Assembly: GCA_900316855.1 (NCBI GenBank) | Contig: ONEK01000011.1 | Coordinates: 1-64,000 of the forward strand | Reading direction: 5' to 3' | DNA: 64,000 nucleotides | Source of the DNA: an uncultured Lachnospiraceae bacterium | Lineage (GTDB): Bacteria; Bacillota; Clostridia; Lachnospirales; Lachnospiraceae | Shown: one piece after another, positions 34,529-43,689 of the stretch | How positions within the stretch are numbered: the stretch's first letter is position 1 | Layout: every line of letters starts with the position of its first letter | Notes under the pieces: model-generated | Seen by the model: only the letters and a program-made list of their open reading frames with translations | Database searches by the model: none | Told to the model about the DNA's origin: nothing | Translations under genes and position numbers: made by a program

Positions 34529-35842
34529 TTACTGTCCGTCAGCAGCGGCGCCTGCCAGATAATCGATGAACTGCTGCGCCGTACGGCCGGAGAAACCGCC
34601 GTGGCTCATCTCCCAGGCATTTGCCTTCCTCTTTAATTCCTCTTCCGAATAAGAAAGCTCCGGATACCTCTTTGCGATCTCCTGAACGATGGTGAAATAT
34701 TCCTGCGGTGACGGACGGAAATATCCGATCGACAGTCCGAACCGGTCCGCCAGTGAGAGCTTCTCCTGAACTGTATCGTTCCGGTGAATGTCCTCTGCGT
34801 CCGCATCTGCCTTGTCCTTCCAGGTCTCTCTCACGAGATGTCTGCGGTTGCTGGTGGCATAAATCAGCACATTCTCAGGCTTGGGCTCAAGTCCGCCCTC
34901 AATCACTGCCTTCAGATATTTGTATTCCAGCTCGGATTCCTCAAACGACAGATCATCCATGTAAATAATGAAGCGGTAATTCCGGTTCTTGATTTTGGAG
35001 ATAATCCGTGACAGATACTGGAACTGATGCTTGTAGATCTCGATCATCCGAAGACCGTCAGCGTAGTACTCATTGAGGATTGCCTTGATGCTTGTGGACT
35101 TTCCGGTGCCGGCGTCTCCGTACAGCAGCACGTTATTGGCATGCCTGCCCTTCACAAAGGCTTCTGTGTTATCGACGAGGAGCTTTTTCTGCGGTTCATA
35201 TCCGATAATATCATCCAGATGAATTTCCGCTGTGTTGGTGATGGGAATCAGGAGCTCCTTCGCGGGATTCTCCGAGAGGCGGAATGCCTTATTCAGACCA
35301 AATGTACCGACACCATATTTCCTGTAAAATCCGGTCACAGCATCATACAGCTCCTCCGCCGTATCAGCAGCCTCGATGCTGCTGCTGAGCTCCTGTACCT
35401 TCTCGCTGACGGATTTATTGAAGATCTGCTCCTTCTTCTCTATCGCGGTAAAGTTTTCAATGATGGAGAAGCAGCTGATCCCAAGCTGCTGCTCCATATC
35501 GGAAAAGTCATAGTCGAACAGTTTCTTGAAAATTTCCAGGTCATTTTTCGCAAACGCATTCACTGAGCCGTCCTGTGCGCCGGTTTTCTCCGAAACCAGG
35601 GTAAACGGGGTTTCGGTTGTCGCGAGGAGATAAGCAAGATAGTTATGCCACAGGTTATGGTTGAAGCCATAGGCTGTCGCCAGATCCAGAAGCCGGTGAA
35701 TTTCGTGCAGAATGTCCTGGATCAGCGCATCCTGATCCTGTGCCCCGCTGTCAAACCTGCGGCAGATTTCGGAGAGCTTCATAAGAATGCTGTCACTGCT
35801 GATATTGTTGTAAACGATGAGTTTCGATGTCAGTCGATACAT
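34529..35842 (-). CDS. DUF815-family AAA ATPase
   Basis: A 437-residue protein with an N-terminal helical region (1-210) and an AAA-type ATPase domain. Walker A is [12 protein letters not shown], Walker B is [12 protein letters not shown], followed by [13 protein letters not shown] (sensor 1 region) and the [12 protein letters not shown] stretch. This pattern is characteristic of DUF815, whose biological role is unknown. The start at 35842 follows CAGGAG; an upstream ATG at 35914 is not supported. It converges with the regulator gene, 10 bases apart, and its promoter region follows the tRNA terminator. Confidence 0.9.
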   Translation of the reverse strand: MYRLTSKLIVYNNISSDSILMKLSEICRRFDSGAQDQDALIQDILHEIHRLLDLATAYGFNHNLWHNYLAYLLATTETPFTLVSEKTGAQDGSVNAFAKNDLEIFKKLFDYDFSDMEQQLGISCFSIIENFTAIEKKEQIFNKSVSEKVQELSSSIEAADTAEELYDAVTGFYRKYGVGTFGLNKAFRLSENPAKELLIPITNTAEIHLDDIIGYEPQKKLLVDNTEAFVKGRHANNVLLYGDAGTGKSTSIKAILNEYYADGLRMIEIYKHQFQYLSRIISKIKNRNYRFIIYMDDLSFEESELEYKYLKAVIEGGLEPKPENVLIYATSNRRHLVRETWKDKADADAEDIHRNDTVQEKLSLADRFGLSIGYFRPSPQEYFTIVQEIAKRYPELSYSEEELKRKANAWEMSHGGFSGRTAQQFIDYLAGAAADGQ

Positions 35843-35904
35843 AGAAGGTTCTCCTGTTTCTGAAAAGTCCGGCAGCCTGTGCGTCCCGGCTGTCCCGTTC
35901 CGCA

Positions 35905-35938
35905 GATAAAACAAACGGAAGCCTGAAAAGGCTTCCGT
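35905..35938 (-). terminator. Intrinsic terminator after tRNA-Arg
   Basis: On the minus strand ACGGAAGCCT and AGGCTTCCGT form a perfect 10-bp stem with a four-base loop, followed by TTGTTTT. It lies about 11 bases beyond the tRNA 3' end. Confidence 0.88.
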
Positions 35939-35948
35939 AAGGTTTCCA

Positions 35949-36022
35949 TGTACGAGAGGGGATTCGAACCCCCGACCTTCCGCTTAGGAGGCGGACGCTC
36001 TATCCAGCTGAGCTACTCATAC
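35949..36022 (-). tRNA. tRNA-Arg (anticodon CCU)
   Basis: A complete cloverleaf can be drawn: acceptor GTATGAG/CTCGTAC (one U-G pair), D arm GCTC/GAGC, anticodon stem TCCGC/GCGGA with loop CTCCTAA, T arm GGGGG/CCCCC with TTCGAAT. The anticodon CCU reads AGG arginine codons. The 3' CCA is not encoded and must be added after transcription. Discriminator base is A. Confidence 0.95.
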
Positions 36023-36057
36023 AGATTCGCAGATCTCTGCGAAACATTGCTATTGTA

Positions 36058-36966
36058 CTACATTTTGAACTCTTCTCCAACAGGAAAGTTTATTTTTCCC
36101 TGAAGCCACAGGTCACCCCGGAACCTGCGCCCTTTCCCGGGTTCTCCATACAGATCCTTTTCATTGATGGCAACTCTGAGCTTCAGATCATTGCAGTCAA
36201 GCGTCAGGATATAGATCAGCTCACGGGTAATTTTGTTTCTCGCCTTTTTGCAGTCCCTGATTTCACCCAGCACGGAATACAGCTCACATTCCGCTCCGGT
36301 CGGCATGAAATAATTGTCCACGAGTGAAAAGACATCTGATTCCGGAATCAGGGTCACGAGGCTGGAATACTGATCCATCTCATCAAAGCTGAGTTCCCGG
36401 ACTGCATCCTCATCTCCGCTCCTGGCTGCATTCATAAGGCGCCTTTTGCGCTTCTTGTATTCCGCCTGGTTCTGCCGGTCCTGTGCCGATTTATAAACCG
36501 GCATCAGGACAGTTCCTTCAAGACACAGAGCCGAAAGAGATACACTGGTGTTTTCAAGCGGGGCAAAGCTTGTATGAAGATTTTTCAGATATTCAATGCC
36601 ATTCTGGATGCGGAACATGAGGACCATCCCGAGCCGCAGATCATCCACAATGCCGATGAAGGCATTACCATCCACCTTCTCGTCTACGCTGAGTTCCTCC
36701 GTAGATGAAACTGCAGACGGAGTCAGATAGGGGAAGTAATACTCCGGAAAAAACTGATCATCCTCATCAAACTGACCGCACACCTGAATGCCGAAATCAT
36801 GGCCTGTCTCAATATTATATTGAGCCAGAAGTGTGTTCTCCTCCTCTTCGTTCGAGGTAAAGGCACGATAGGCCGGGTGGTCGGAAATTCCTCTGGCAAT
36901 CAGGTCGTATATTTCTTTTCTTTTCGGCGGGTCGGTAAAACCAATGGCTCTCAGGTATTTATTCAT
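36058..36966 (-). CDS. DUF3881-like protein of unknown function
   Basis: A 302-residue cytoplasmic protein starting MNKYLRAIGFTDPPKRKEIYDLI, resembling the DUF3881 family often found beside serS in Lachnospiraceae. It has an acidic middle section with a helical KKRKRRLMNAARSGDEDAVRELSFDEMDQY segment, and a C-terminal beta-rich part near LRVAINEKDLYGEPGKGRRFRGDLWLQG. No catalytic motif is apparent. It lies 12 bases after the serS stop and is probably co-transcribed, then followed by the tRNA. Confidence 0.72.
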   Translation of the reverse strand: MNKYLRAIGFTDPPKRKEIYDLIARGISDHPAYRAFTSNEEEENTLLAQYNIETGHDFGIQVCGQFDEDDQFFPEYYFPYLTPSAVSSTEELSVDEKVDGNAFIGIVDDLRLGMVLMFRIQNGIEYLKNLHTSFAPLENTSVSLSALCLEGTVLMPVYKSAQDRQNQAEYKKRKRRLMNAARSGDEDAVRELSFDEMDQYSSLVTLIPESDVFSLVDNYFMPTGAECELYSVLGEIRDCKKARNKITRELIYILTLDCNDLKLRVAINEKDLYGEPGKGRRFRGDLWLQGKINFPVGEEFKM

Positions 36967-36978
36967 TCGGCAAGTTTC

Positions 36979-38307
36979 TCAGGCCCGGGTGAGCTTCTTC
37001 TGTTCCTTCTCAACACTGTTGAACTTCGGAGTAAGGACAGAGGCATCTCCCATATATTTGCGCAGCACTTCCGGAATCGTCACCGTTCCGTCAGCCTGCA
37101 GGTGATTTTCCAGGAAGGCAACCAGCATTCTGGGGGTCGCAACAACCGTATTGTTCAGCGTATGTGCGAGATATAATTTACCGTCCTCACCTTTCACACG
37201 GATTCTCAGGCGCCTCGCCTGCGCGTCACCGAGGTTCGAGCAGGAGCCGACCTCAAAATATTTTTTCTGGCGGGGAGACCATGCCTCGACATCGCAGGAC
37301 TTCACCTTCAGATCTGCCAGATCTCCGGAGCAGCATTCCAGCTGACGCACCGGAATTTCCATGCTGCGGAACAGTTCTACCGTAAATTTCCACAGCTTCT
37401 CATACCAGTCCATAGACTCTTCCGGCCTGCAGACAACAATCATCTCCTGCTTTTCGAACTGGTGTACGCGATATACGCCTCTCTCCTCGATTCCATGCGC
37501 ACCTTTTTCCTTCCGGAAGCAGGGCGAATAGGATGTAAGCGTCCTGGGAAGGGAAGTCTCGGGAAGAATCTGGTCAATGAAGGAGCCGATCATGGAATGC
37601 TCGGAGGTACCGATCAGATAGAGATCCTCTCCCTCGATCTTGTACATCATGGCGTCCATTTCCTCGAACGACATCACGCCATCCACGACAGCGGAGCGGA
37701 TCATGAAAGGAGGAACACAAAACGTAAATCCCTTGTTGATCATGAAGTCGCGGGCATAGGCGAGTACCGCCTCATGGAGTCTGGCAATATCACCTTTGAG
37801 ATAGTAAAAGCCATTTCCGGCGACCCTGCCTGCCGCGTCGAAGTCCACCCCGTCGAAGCTGTCCATGATATCCACATGGTAAGGAATCGGATAATCAGGG
37901 ACAACCGGCTCGCCGAATCTTTGCAGCTCCACATTCTCGGAGTCATCCTTCCCGATTGGAACAGAGGGATCAATGATATTGGGTATTACCATCATGTCCT
38001 TTTTGACAATGGCCTTGGCCTCTTCCTCCTGCTTGCGCAGGCTTTCCAGCTCCGTTTTGGCTGCTGCAATTTCCTTTTTGAGCTCATCAGCTTCGTCCTT
38101 TTTACCCTGGCTCATCAGTGCACCGATGTTTTTCGAAGCCTTCTTGTTCTGCGCCTGCAGTTCATCGGCGCGGGTCTGTGCCTTCCGGGCGATTTCATCA
38201 TATCGGATTACTTCATCTACCAGCGGAAGCTTCTGGTCCTGAAACTTTTTGCGGATATTTTCCTTTACAGCTTCCGGATTCTCACGTAAAAACCTGATGT
38301 CGATCAT
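36979..38307 (-). CDS. serS: Seryl-tRNA synthetase
   Basis: A 442-residue class II synthetase that charges tRNA-Ser. The N-terminal long antiparallel coiled coil (about 25-110) that grips the tRNA variable arm is clear. The catalytic core has GTSEHSMIGSF, SPCFRKEKGAHGIEERGVYR in two motif-2 stretches, and motif 3 near LNNTVVATPRMLVAFLENHL. GAAAGGAA precedes the start at 38307. No T-box leader fits in the short gap before the upstream gene, so it is probably expressed from a shared transcript. Confidence 0.96.
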   Translation of the reverse strand: MIDIRFLRENPEAVKENIRKKFQDQKLPLVDEVIRYDEIARKAQTRADELQAQNKKASKNIGALMSQGKKDEADELKKEIAAAKTELESLRKQEEEAKAIVKKDMMVIPNIIDPSVPIGKDDSENVELQRFGEPVVPDYPIPYHVDIMDSFDGVDFDAAGRVAGNGFYYLKGDIARLHEAVLAYARDFMINKGFTFCVPPFMIRSAVVDGVMSFEEMDAMMYKIEGEDLYLIGTSEHSMIGSFIDQILPETSLPRTLTSYSPCFRKEKGAHGIEERGVYRVHQFEKQEMIVVCRPEESMDWYEKLWKFTVELFRSMEIPVRQLECCSGDLADLKVKSCDVEAWSPRQKKYFEVGSCSNLGDAQARRLRIRVKGEDGKLYLAHTLNNTVVATPRMLVAFLENHLQADGTVTIPEVLRKYMGDASVLTPKFNSVEKEQKKLTRA

Positions 38308-38349
38308 TTTAGATTCCTTTCTTCGTAAATGTACTTATAATATGTCATC

Positions 38350-38856
38350 TCAGGACTTCCCGTATTCCAGCGCCATCTGAAAGGAAGCCTGCTCCTCTTT
38401 GCCGAGCTCCACATCCGGTGTTCCCGCAATGACGCGCTTGACGTAGGAATAGCAGCCGTCCGTGCTCTGTACCGTATTGATGATAAAGCCGTCGTTCTTC
38501 TCATTCAGCAGGGTAATCGCACTGCTCAGATTTCCTCCCATCTGATGAAAAGCATCATATTTCACAATCCCGACCTTCTGAACGACGCCGACCAGTCTGT
38601 GATATATATCCGAGATTGATTGCTGATTCCGGTTGAGCAGCTGCTCCAGTTCCCCGTAGTTGTCCAGATTCTGAACCAGCAGATCCTCCAGGGATTCACC
38701 CTCGCTTCCCGCACACAGCCGGTCCAGCCTTTCTTCAAGTCGAAGCCTTGCTGATCGTTCCAGAAAGAATGCAACGATCAGCACAATCAGCAGGATCAGA
38801 AGTATCAGGAACAGTATTGCCCAGTCCAGTCCTATTCCTTCCAGTGCCTTTGCCAT
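38350..38856 (-). CDS. DUF4446 family protein
   Basis: A 168-residue protein with one N-terminal membrane helix (about 11-32), then a charged coiled-coil-like region, then a small domain with GIVKYDAFHQMGGNLSSAITLLNEKNDGFIIN, the hallmark of DUF4446. The family sits near parB and serS in Clostridia; its function is unknown. The soluble domain should be in the cytoplasm. Confidence 0.9.
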   Translation of the reverse strand: MAKALEGIGLDWAILFLILLILLIVLIVAFFLERSARLRLEERLDRLCAGSEGESLEDLLVQNLDNYGELEQLLNRNQQSISDIYHRLVGVVQKVGIVKYDAFHQMGGNLSSAITLLNEKNDGFIINTVQSTDGCYSYVKRVIAGTPDVELGKEEQASFQMALEYGKS

Positions 38857-38895
38857 AAACCACCTCGATCTTCTTTCATCAATAACGAATCCGCT

Positions 38896-39831
38896 TCATC
38901 GGATCAGACGGTCCATCAGTTTGTCCAGATCATCCTGTGAAGCAAATTCTATTTCCAGTTTTCCCCCCGCTTTCTTTCCCGATTTAATGTTCACCTTCAT
39001 TCCGATGCTGGAATTGATCCGACTGCACACATCCCTGTAAATCAGTTCCAGAGTCTCATCTTGCGCGGCAGGCTCTTTTTTGCTCCGCCCAAGTGAAGCG
39101 GCCAGCCTCTCTGTTTCACGAACACTGAGCTTCTGCGAGATAACTCTGCGTGCGAGTTCCATCTGCGGCTCCCGGTCCTCCACTGCAAGCAGTGCCCGTG
39201 CGTGTCCCATGGAGAGCTGGTCCTCCATCACCATTTCCTGCACTTCAGGCTGCAGCTTGAGAAGCCGGAGACTGTTTGCAATCGTGGAGCGTTTCTTCGA
39301 GACCTGTTTCGCAACCTCGTCCTGTTTCACGTGGAACTCGTCGATCAGTCTCTGGTAGGCTTTGGCTTCTTCAATCGGATTCAGGTCTTCGCGCTGGATA
39401 TTCTCTATCAGGGAATTCCGTGCTTTCTGCAGATCAGAATCGTACTGCCGGACAATGACCTGAATCTCCTTCAGACCTGCCAGTTTGCAGGCCCTCCACC
39501 TCCGCTCTCCTGCGACGATTTCATAGTGGCTGCCTTCGTCTGTTACAATGATGGGCTCCAGCAGTCCGTTCTCGCGAATGGAATCCGCCAGCTCCTGCAG
39601 CTTTTCTTCATCAAATTTCGTGCGGGGCTGGTTTCTGTTTGGCTCAACCTTCGTGATCCGGACCGTCCGAAGTGTATCCCCTTCTGCTTCCTGGTCCGCA
39701 GCTCCTCCTTCGGAGGAAGCGGCGGTATAGCCTGTCTCCTGAATACCTTCGGACTGGAACTTCTTCTCATCCGGTATCGGGATCAGTGAATCAAGCCCTC
39801 TCCCTAGCCCCCTGTGTTTTTTTGCTGCCAT
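38896..39831 (-). CDS. parB: Chromosome partitioning protein ParB/Spo0J
   Basis: A 311-residue CTP-dependent DNA clamp that loads at parS and spreads along DNA for segregation. After a polar N-terminus comes VRITKVEPNRNQPRTKF and the GERRWRACKLAGL motif (nucleotide-binding region), then the helix-turn-helix (QDEVAKQVSKKRSTIANSLRLL in two parts) and a C-terminal dimer domain from about 235. A parS-like sequence lies inside the gene at 39323-39338, as is common. It is followed by DUF4446 and preceded by parA. Confidence 0.96.
   Translation of the reverse strand: MAAKKHRGLGRGLDSLIPIPDEKKFQSEGIQETGYTAASSEGGAADQEAEGDTLRTVRITKVEPNRNQPRTKFDEEKLQELADSIRENGLLEPIIVTDEGSHYEIVAGERRWRACKLAGLKEIQVIVRQYDSDLQKARNSLIENIQREDLNPIEEAKAYQRLIDEFHVKQDEVAKQVSKKRSTIANSLRLLKLQPEVQEMVMEDQLSMGHARALLAVEDREPQMELARRVISQKLSVRETERLAASLGRSKKEPAAQDETLELIYRDVCSRINSSIGMKVNIKSGKKAGGKLEIEFASQDDLDKLMDRLIR
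39323..39338. promoter_or_regulatory. parS-like site inside parB
   Basis: TGTTTCACGTGGAACT matches the parS consensus TGTTNCACGTGNAACA at all but the last base. Confidence 0.72.
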
Positions 39832-39875
39832 GAATTTTGTTCAATCCCCCCTGATCTGTTGTCTCCTCTGCAGGA

Positions 39876-40640
39876 TCAGTGCTTTCCTTCAATAACCTCT
39901 TCTGCAAGCTTACGATAGGCCTCTGCCCCGGCACTTTTTGAATCATAAATCGTGATTGGCTGCCCGAAGCTGGGCGCCTCAGCCAGACGAATGTTTCTCG
40001 GAACTACAGTCTGATATATACGTTGTGTTACATTCTCACGCACATTCTCAACAACCTGACTTGACAGATTTGTTCGTGAATCATACATGGTAAACACTAT
40101 TCCTTCTATATCGAGACGATCATTCATGCGCTCCTTTACGAGGTTAATCGTATGAATCAGCTGGCTGAGTCCTTCCAGAGCATAATATTCGCACTGGATC
40201 GGCACCAGCACACTGTCTGATGCCACCATTGCATTGATCGTCAGGATGCTGAGCGAAGGCGGACAGTCGATCATTATATAATCATAATCGTCCCTGATAT
40301 AATCCACGGCTTCCTTCAGGACATTATTCTTGTCTGGCTCATCAAACAGTTCAACCTCGACGCCGGCAAGATTTACATTGGAACAGATCACATCCACTCC
40401 CGGCGCAACCTGCTGCCGTATTACTTCCCGGATCACACAGTCCCCTGTGAAAAGCTGGTAGACTGTATTTTCTTCCTTATTTTTGTCGATACCGAAGCCG
40501 CTTGAAGTATTTCCCTGCGGATCCATATCGATGACAAGAATTTTCTTTCCCTTTTCCCCCAAAGCCGCCGCAAGATTGATTGTTGTCGTTGTCTTACCAA
40601 CACCGCCCTTCTGATTTGCGACGGATATTACCTTTCCCAT
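39876..40640 (-). CDS. parA: Chromosome partitioning ATPase ParA/Soj
   Basis: A 254-residue ParA/Soj ATPase that binds DNA as an ATP dimer and is stimulated by ParB. The deviant Walker A is KGGVGKTTTT (near residue 10), switch I is DMDPQGN and Walker B is IMIDCPPSLS. The start at 40640 is fixed by AGGAGG just upstream; the frame extends to 40706 without support. It lies 44 bases before parB in the transcript, between parS-like sites on either side. Confidence 0.96.
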   Translation of the reverse strand: MGKVISVANQKGGVGKTTTTINLAAALGEKGKKILVIDMDPQGNTSSGFGIDKNKEENTVYQLFTGDCVIREVIRQQVAPGVDVICSNVNLAGVEVELFDEPDKNNVLKEAVDYIRDDYDYIMIDCPPSLSILTINAMVASDSVLVPIQCEYYALEGLSQLIHTINLVKERMNDRLDIEGIVFTMYDSRTNLSSQVVENVRENVTQRIYQTVVPRNIRLAEAPSFGQPITIYDSKSAGAEAYRKLAEEVIEGKH

Positions 40641-40743
40641 CTGTCCTCCTGACTGCTGCACACAATTGCCTGACCCAGAGGCTGTATGCTGCGCAGAAAT
40701 CATCATAGCATCTCATGGCGTCAGGGTCAAAAGAATCAGTTAC

Positions 40744-40759
40744 TGTTCCACGTGAAACA
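40744..40759. promoter_or_regulatory. parS site between parA and rsmG
   Basis: TGTTCCACGTGAAACA matches the parS consensus TGTTNCACGTGNAACA fully, in the short gap between parA and rsmG. Confidence 0.9.
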
Positions 40760-40761
40760 TT

Positions 40762-41523
40762 TCAATGCAGAGGATCCCTGGATGGGGTTCCTGCCTTGCG
40801 CGGATAAACTTTCGGTGTAGGATGAGTTTTCCCGATTACCAGAAGATCTCTTTCATAAGGAGTTTCCGGCAGTACAAAGTGGTCCTGTTTCAGAATTCTG
40901 CCGCCAAGTTTTGGTATGGCGCCTTTCCCGACTGCCAGTTCTTCCTCCACCTTTTCCGCTTTGAATGCAACAAATTTTCCTCCCTGCTTTACAAAAGGAA
41001 TGCAATACTCCGACAGAGTTGCGATATTGGCGACGGCGCGGGAAACCGCAAAATCGTATTGTTCGCGATGTTTAACGCTTCGGCCAAGCTCTTCAGCACG
41101 GGCGTGAATGGTTATCACATTCGTAAGTTTCAGTCCGCCGGCAGTATCGTTAAGGAACTGAATTCTCTTGTTAAGGGAATCCATTAAAGTTACGCGAAGC
41201 TGTGGAAAAGCTATTGCGAGCACCAGCCCCGGCAAACCTGCGCCTGTGCCGACATCTATCAAAGTCTTTCCTGTGATTGCAGGCATACCATTCAGTTCAC
41301 GGATGAACGACAGGGAATCCAGAAAATGTTTCGTGTAGACGTCTTCTTCTTCCGTGATCGTGGTAAGATTCATCACCTTGTTCCACTCGAGAAGGTTGCA
41401 ATAATAAAAATGAAGCTGATTCATCTGCTCCGAAGTCAGTTGGAAAGCTTTCCCGGCATTCTTCTGGCAGGGCAGCTGCAGCTCCCGCAGCTGTCTGCTG
41501 AATTTTTCTTCAATTGCATTCAA
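40762..41523 (-). CDS. rsmG: 16S rRNA (guanine-N7) methyltransferase RsmG
   Basis: A 253-residue methyltransferase that makes m7G527 in 16S rRNA. The SAM-binding motif is LIDVGTGAGLPGLVLAI, followed by DSLNKRIQFLND and the FAVSRAVANI motif typical of GidB. Loss of this enzyme gives mild streptomycin resistance in many species. It directly follows mnmG in the transcript (nine-base gap). Confidence 0.95.
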   Translation of the reverse strand: MNAIEEKFSRQLRELQLPCQKNAGKAFQLTSEQMNQLHFYYCNLLEWNKVMNLTTITEEEDVYTKHFLDSLSFIRELNGMPAITGKTLIDVGTGAGLPGLVLAIAFPQLRVTLMDSLNKRIQFLNDTAGGLKLTNVITIHARAEELGRSVKHREQYDFAVSRAVANIATLSEYCIPFVKQGGKFVAFKAEKVEEELAVGKGAIPKLGGRILKQDHFVLPETPYERDLLVIGKTHPTPKVYPRKAGTPSRDPLH

Positions 41524-41532
41524 AGCAACACC

Positions 41533-43533
41533 TCACTGGCGACTGACAGAACCGGACTCCATCTTCTTTTTCTTTTCCAGGTAGATCAGAAGGACTGCAA
41601 TATCCGCGGGATTTACCCCGGCAATTCTGGATGCCTGTCCAATCGAGGACGGACGAAAATCCATTAATTTCTTTCTGGCTTCCAGCCTGAGACTTTCTAC
41701 ATCGTCGTAATCGATATCAGCCGGAATCTTCCTGTTCTCCAGCTTATTGAACTGTTCGACCTGTTTTCGTTCTCGTTCGATATAACCCTCATATTTAATA
41801 TCGATCTCGACCTCTTCAGTCACACTTTCCGGCAATGAAAACGGCCCCTCAAAAGCCTGCCGCGTATCTGTACTGTTCCACGTGGAACATTTTTCCGCAG
41901 CTTTCACAGAATCAAAGTGTGAAACAGACTCAAGTCCCTTCAGAAGAGGATAAGTGATTTCCGGTCTGCACAGGAGCTCTGCCAGCGACGTCGCAGTCCT
42001 GATAGGCGTACTGCCAATGGAAGCCAGATATTCCTGGTTTTCCTTTGCAGCACCGACTTTTGTCGTTTTTAATCTCTTAATTTCATCCCGGATTTTCTGC
42101 TGTTTCCAGCAGACATATTCGTACTGCTTTCTCGTGATCAGTCCTACTTCGTAGCCATATTTTCTAAGCCGGAGGTCCGCATTATCCTGACGAAGCAGAA
42201 GACGATATTCCGCTCTCGACGTCATCATCCGATAGGGCTCCCGGTTATCCTTGGTTACAAGGTCATCAATCAGAACTCCTATATAGGCTTCTGACCGTTT
42301 CAGGATCAATGGCTCCCTGCCGCGAAGTTTCTGTACCGCATTAATTCCAGCGATAAGTCCCTGTGCCGCAGCTTCCTCATAGCCGCTGCTTCCGTTGAAC
42401 TGACCTGCGCAGAACAGGCCCGAAACCTTTTTCGTTTCCAGAGACAGCTTCAGTTCATTGGCACTGATGCAGTCGTACTCGATTGCATAGGCGTTCTTTA
42501 CTATACGACAATGTTCGAGGCCCGGAACCGTCCTATACATCTGCTGCTGAACGTCATCCGGCATGGAGGAAGACATTCCGTCCACATACATTTCATTAGT
42601 TCCTCTGCCTTCCGGTTCAATAAATACCTGATGACGCGTTTTCTCAGCGAATTTCACAACCTTGTCTTCGATTGAAGGGCAGTAGCGCGGACCTGTTCCC
42701 TCAATAATTCCGGCGTAAATAGGAGAGCGATCCAGATTTGCGCGAATGATTTCATGCGTCTTCTCATTTGTGTAGGTGAGATAGCAGGGGACCTGCTCGA
42801 TCTGTACCGCTGCAGGGTCAGTCGAGTAGGAAAACGGTTCCACAACCTGATCGCCGTGCTGAATGGTCATTTTGGAATAATCCAGAGATCTCCCGTCCAT
42901 TCTCGCCGGAGTACCGGTTTTGAATCGTCTTGTCGGGATGCCGAGGCTCTCAATGGATTTTTTCAGCCATGTAGATTTTTGCATCCCTGAGGGGCCTGTT
43001 TCCGTAATGGTTTCGCCTACCAGACACCGGGCGTTCAGATAAGTGCCCGTGCAGAGTATCACAATTCTGCAGTCGTAGACAGTTCCTGAATACAGGCGCA
43101 CTCCTATTATTTCCGGACGTCCATCCGGTCCTGTCTGCGTCAGGAGGTCAGTGACCTCTCCCTGCCTGATTTCAAGATGATTCTGGTTCTCGAGGACCTG
43201 TCTCATCGATTCAGAGTATCTTGCCTTATCCGCCTGTGCCCGCAGGGAATGTACCGCAGGACCCTTTGACCGGTTCAGCATCTTGGACTGAATAAAGGTC
43301 CGGTCAATATTTTTTCCCATCTCACCGCCGAGAGCATCAATCTCGCGGACAAGATGTCCCTTCGAAGACCCCCCGATATGCGGATTACAGGGCATCATTG
43401 CTATACTATCCGTGTTCATGGTAAAAATAACCGTATCAAATCCAAGCCGTGCAGCAGCAAGGGCGGCCTCACAGCCGGCATGACCGGCGCCAATGACACA
43501 TATTTCCGTCTTAATATGAAAAGAATGATCCAT
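41533..43533 (-). CDS. mnmG: tRNA uridine-5-carboxymethylaminomethyl modification enzyme MnmG
   Basis: A 666-residue FAD protein that, with MnmE, modifies U34 of tRNAs for Leu, Lys, Glu and others. The FAD motif is GAGHAGCEAALAAARLG at the N-terminus; MnmG motifs PCNPHIGGSSKGHLVREIDALGG (in parts) and CTGTYLN follow. It is longer than the E. coli protein (629). A parS site lies inside at 41874-41889. No ribosome-binding site stands right before the ATG, and a LexA-like palindrome sits just upstream. Confidence 0.96.
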   Translation of the reverse strand: MDHSFHIKTEICVIGAGHAGCEAALAAARLGFDTVIFTMNTDSIAMMPCNPHIGGSSKGHLVREIDALGGEMGKNIDRTFIQSKMLNRSKGPAVHSLRAQADKARYSESMRQVLENQNHLEIRQGEVTDLLTQTGPDGRPEIIGVRLYSGTVYDCRIVILCTGTYLNARCLVGETITETGPSGMQKSTWLKKSIESLGIPTRRFKTGTPARMDGRSLDYSKMTIQHGDQVVEPFSYSTDPAAVQIEQVPCYLTYTNEKTHEIIRANLDRSPIYAGIIEGTGPRYCPSIEDKVVKFAEKTRHQVFIEPEGRGTNEMYVDGMSSSMPDDVQQQMYRTVPGLEHCRIVKNAYAIEYDCISANELKLSLETKKVSGLFCAGQFNGSSGYEEAAAQGLIAGINAVQKLRGREPLILKRSEAYIGVLIDDLVTKDNREPYRMMTSRAEYRLLLRQDNADLRLRKYGYEVGLITRKQYEYVCWKQQKIRDEIKRLKTTKVGAAKENQEYLASIGSTPIRTATSLAELLCRPEITYPLLKGLESVSHFDSVKAAEKCSTWNSTDTRQAFEGPFSLPESVTEEVEIDIKYEGYIERERKQVEQFNKLENRKIPADIDYDDVESLRLEARKKLMDFRPSSIGQASRIAGVNPADIAVLLIYLEKKKKMESGSVSRQ
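41874..41889. promoter_or_regulatory. parS site inside mnmG
   Basis: TGTTCCACGTGGAACA is a perfect 16-base palindrome and a full match to TGTTNCACGTGNAACA. Confidence 0.9.
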
Positions 43534-43543
43534 AATAAATTAA

Positions 43544-43555
43544 GAACATATGTTC
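43544..43555. promoter_or_regulatory. LexA-box-like palindrome upstream of mnmG
   Basis: GAACATATGTTC fits the Gram-positive LexA/DinR core GAAC-N4-GTTC exactly. It lies 10 bases upstream of the mnmG start, where binding would block transcription. mnmG is not a classical SOS gene, so this is a candidate only. Confidence 0.4.
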
Positions 43556-43653
43556 CTGTCGTATTTCAATTTTAGTGCTGCTAATATGAGGAAACTTACA
43601 TCCCTGGCTTCCTATACCTTCTCTCAGAGCAAAATTGTAGATGTTTTACAGTT

Positions 43654-43677
43654 TTTCAGGGAATTCCATCCCTGAAA
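43654..43677 (-). terminator. Hairpin after mnmE
   Basis: TTTCAGGGA and TCCCTGAAA form a 9-bp stem with a six-base loop, 12 bases after the mnmE stop. The T run is weak, so partial termination before mnmG is more likely than full. Confidence 0.55.
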
Positions 43678-43689
43678 CTGGATATTTTG

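Noticed and set aside
38308..38349. T-box leader for serS
   Set aside because: The gap before serS is about 42 bases, too short for a T-box, and has no T-box consensus.
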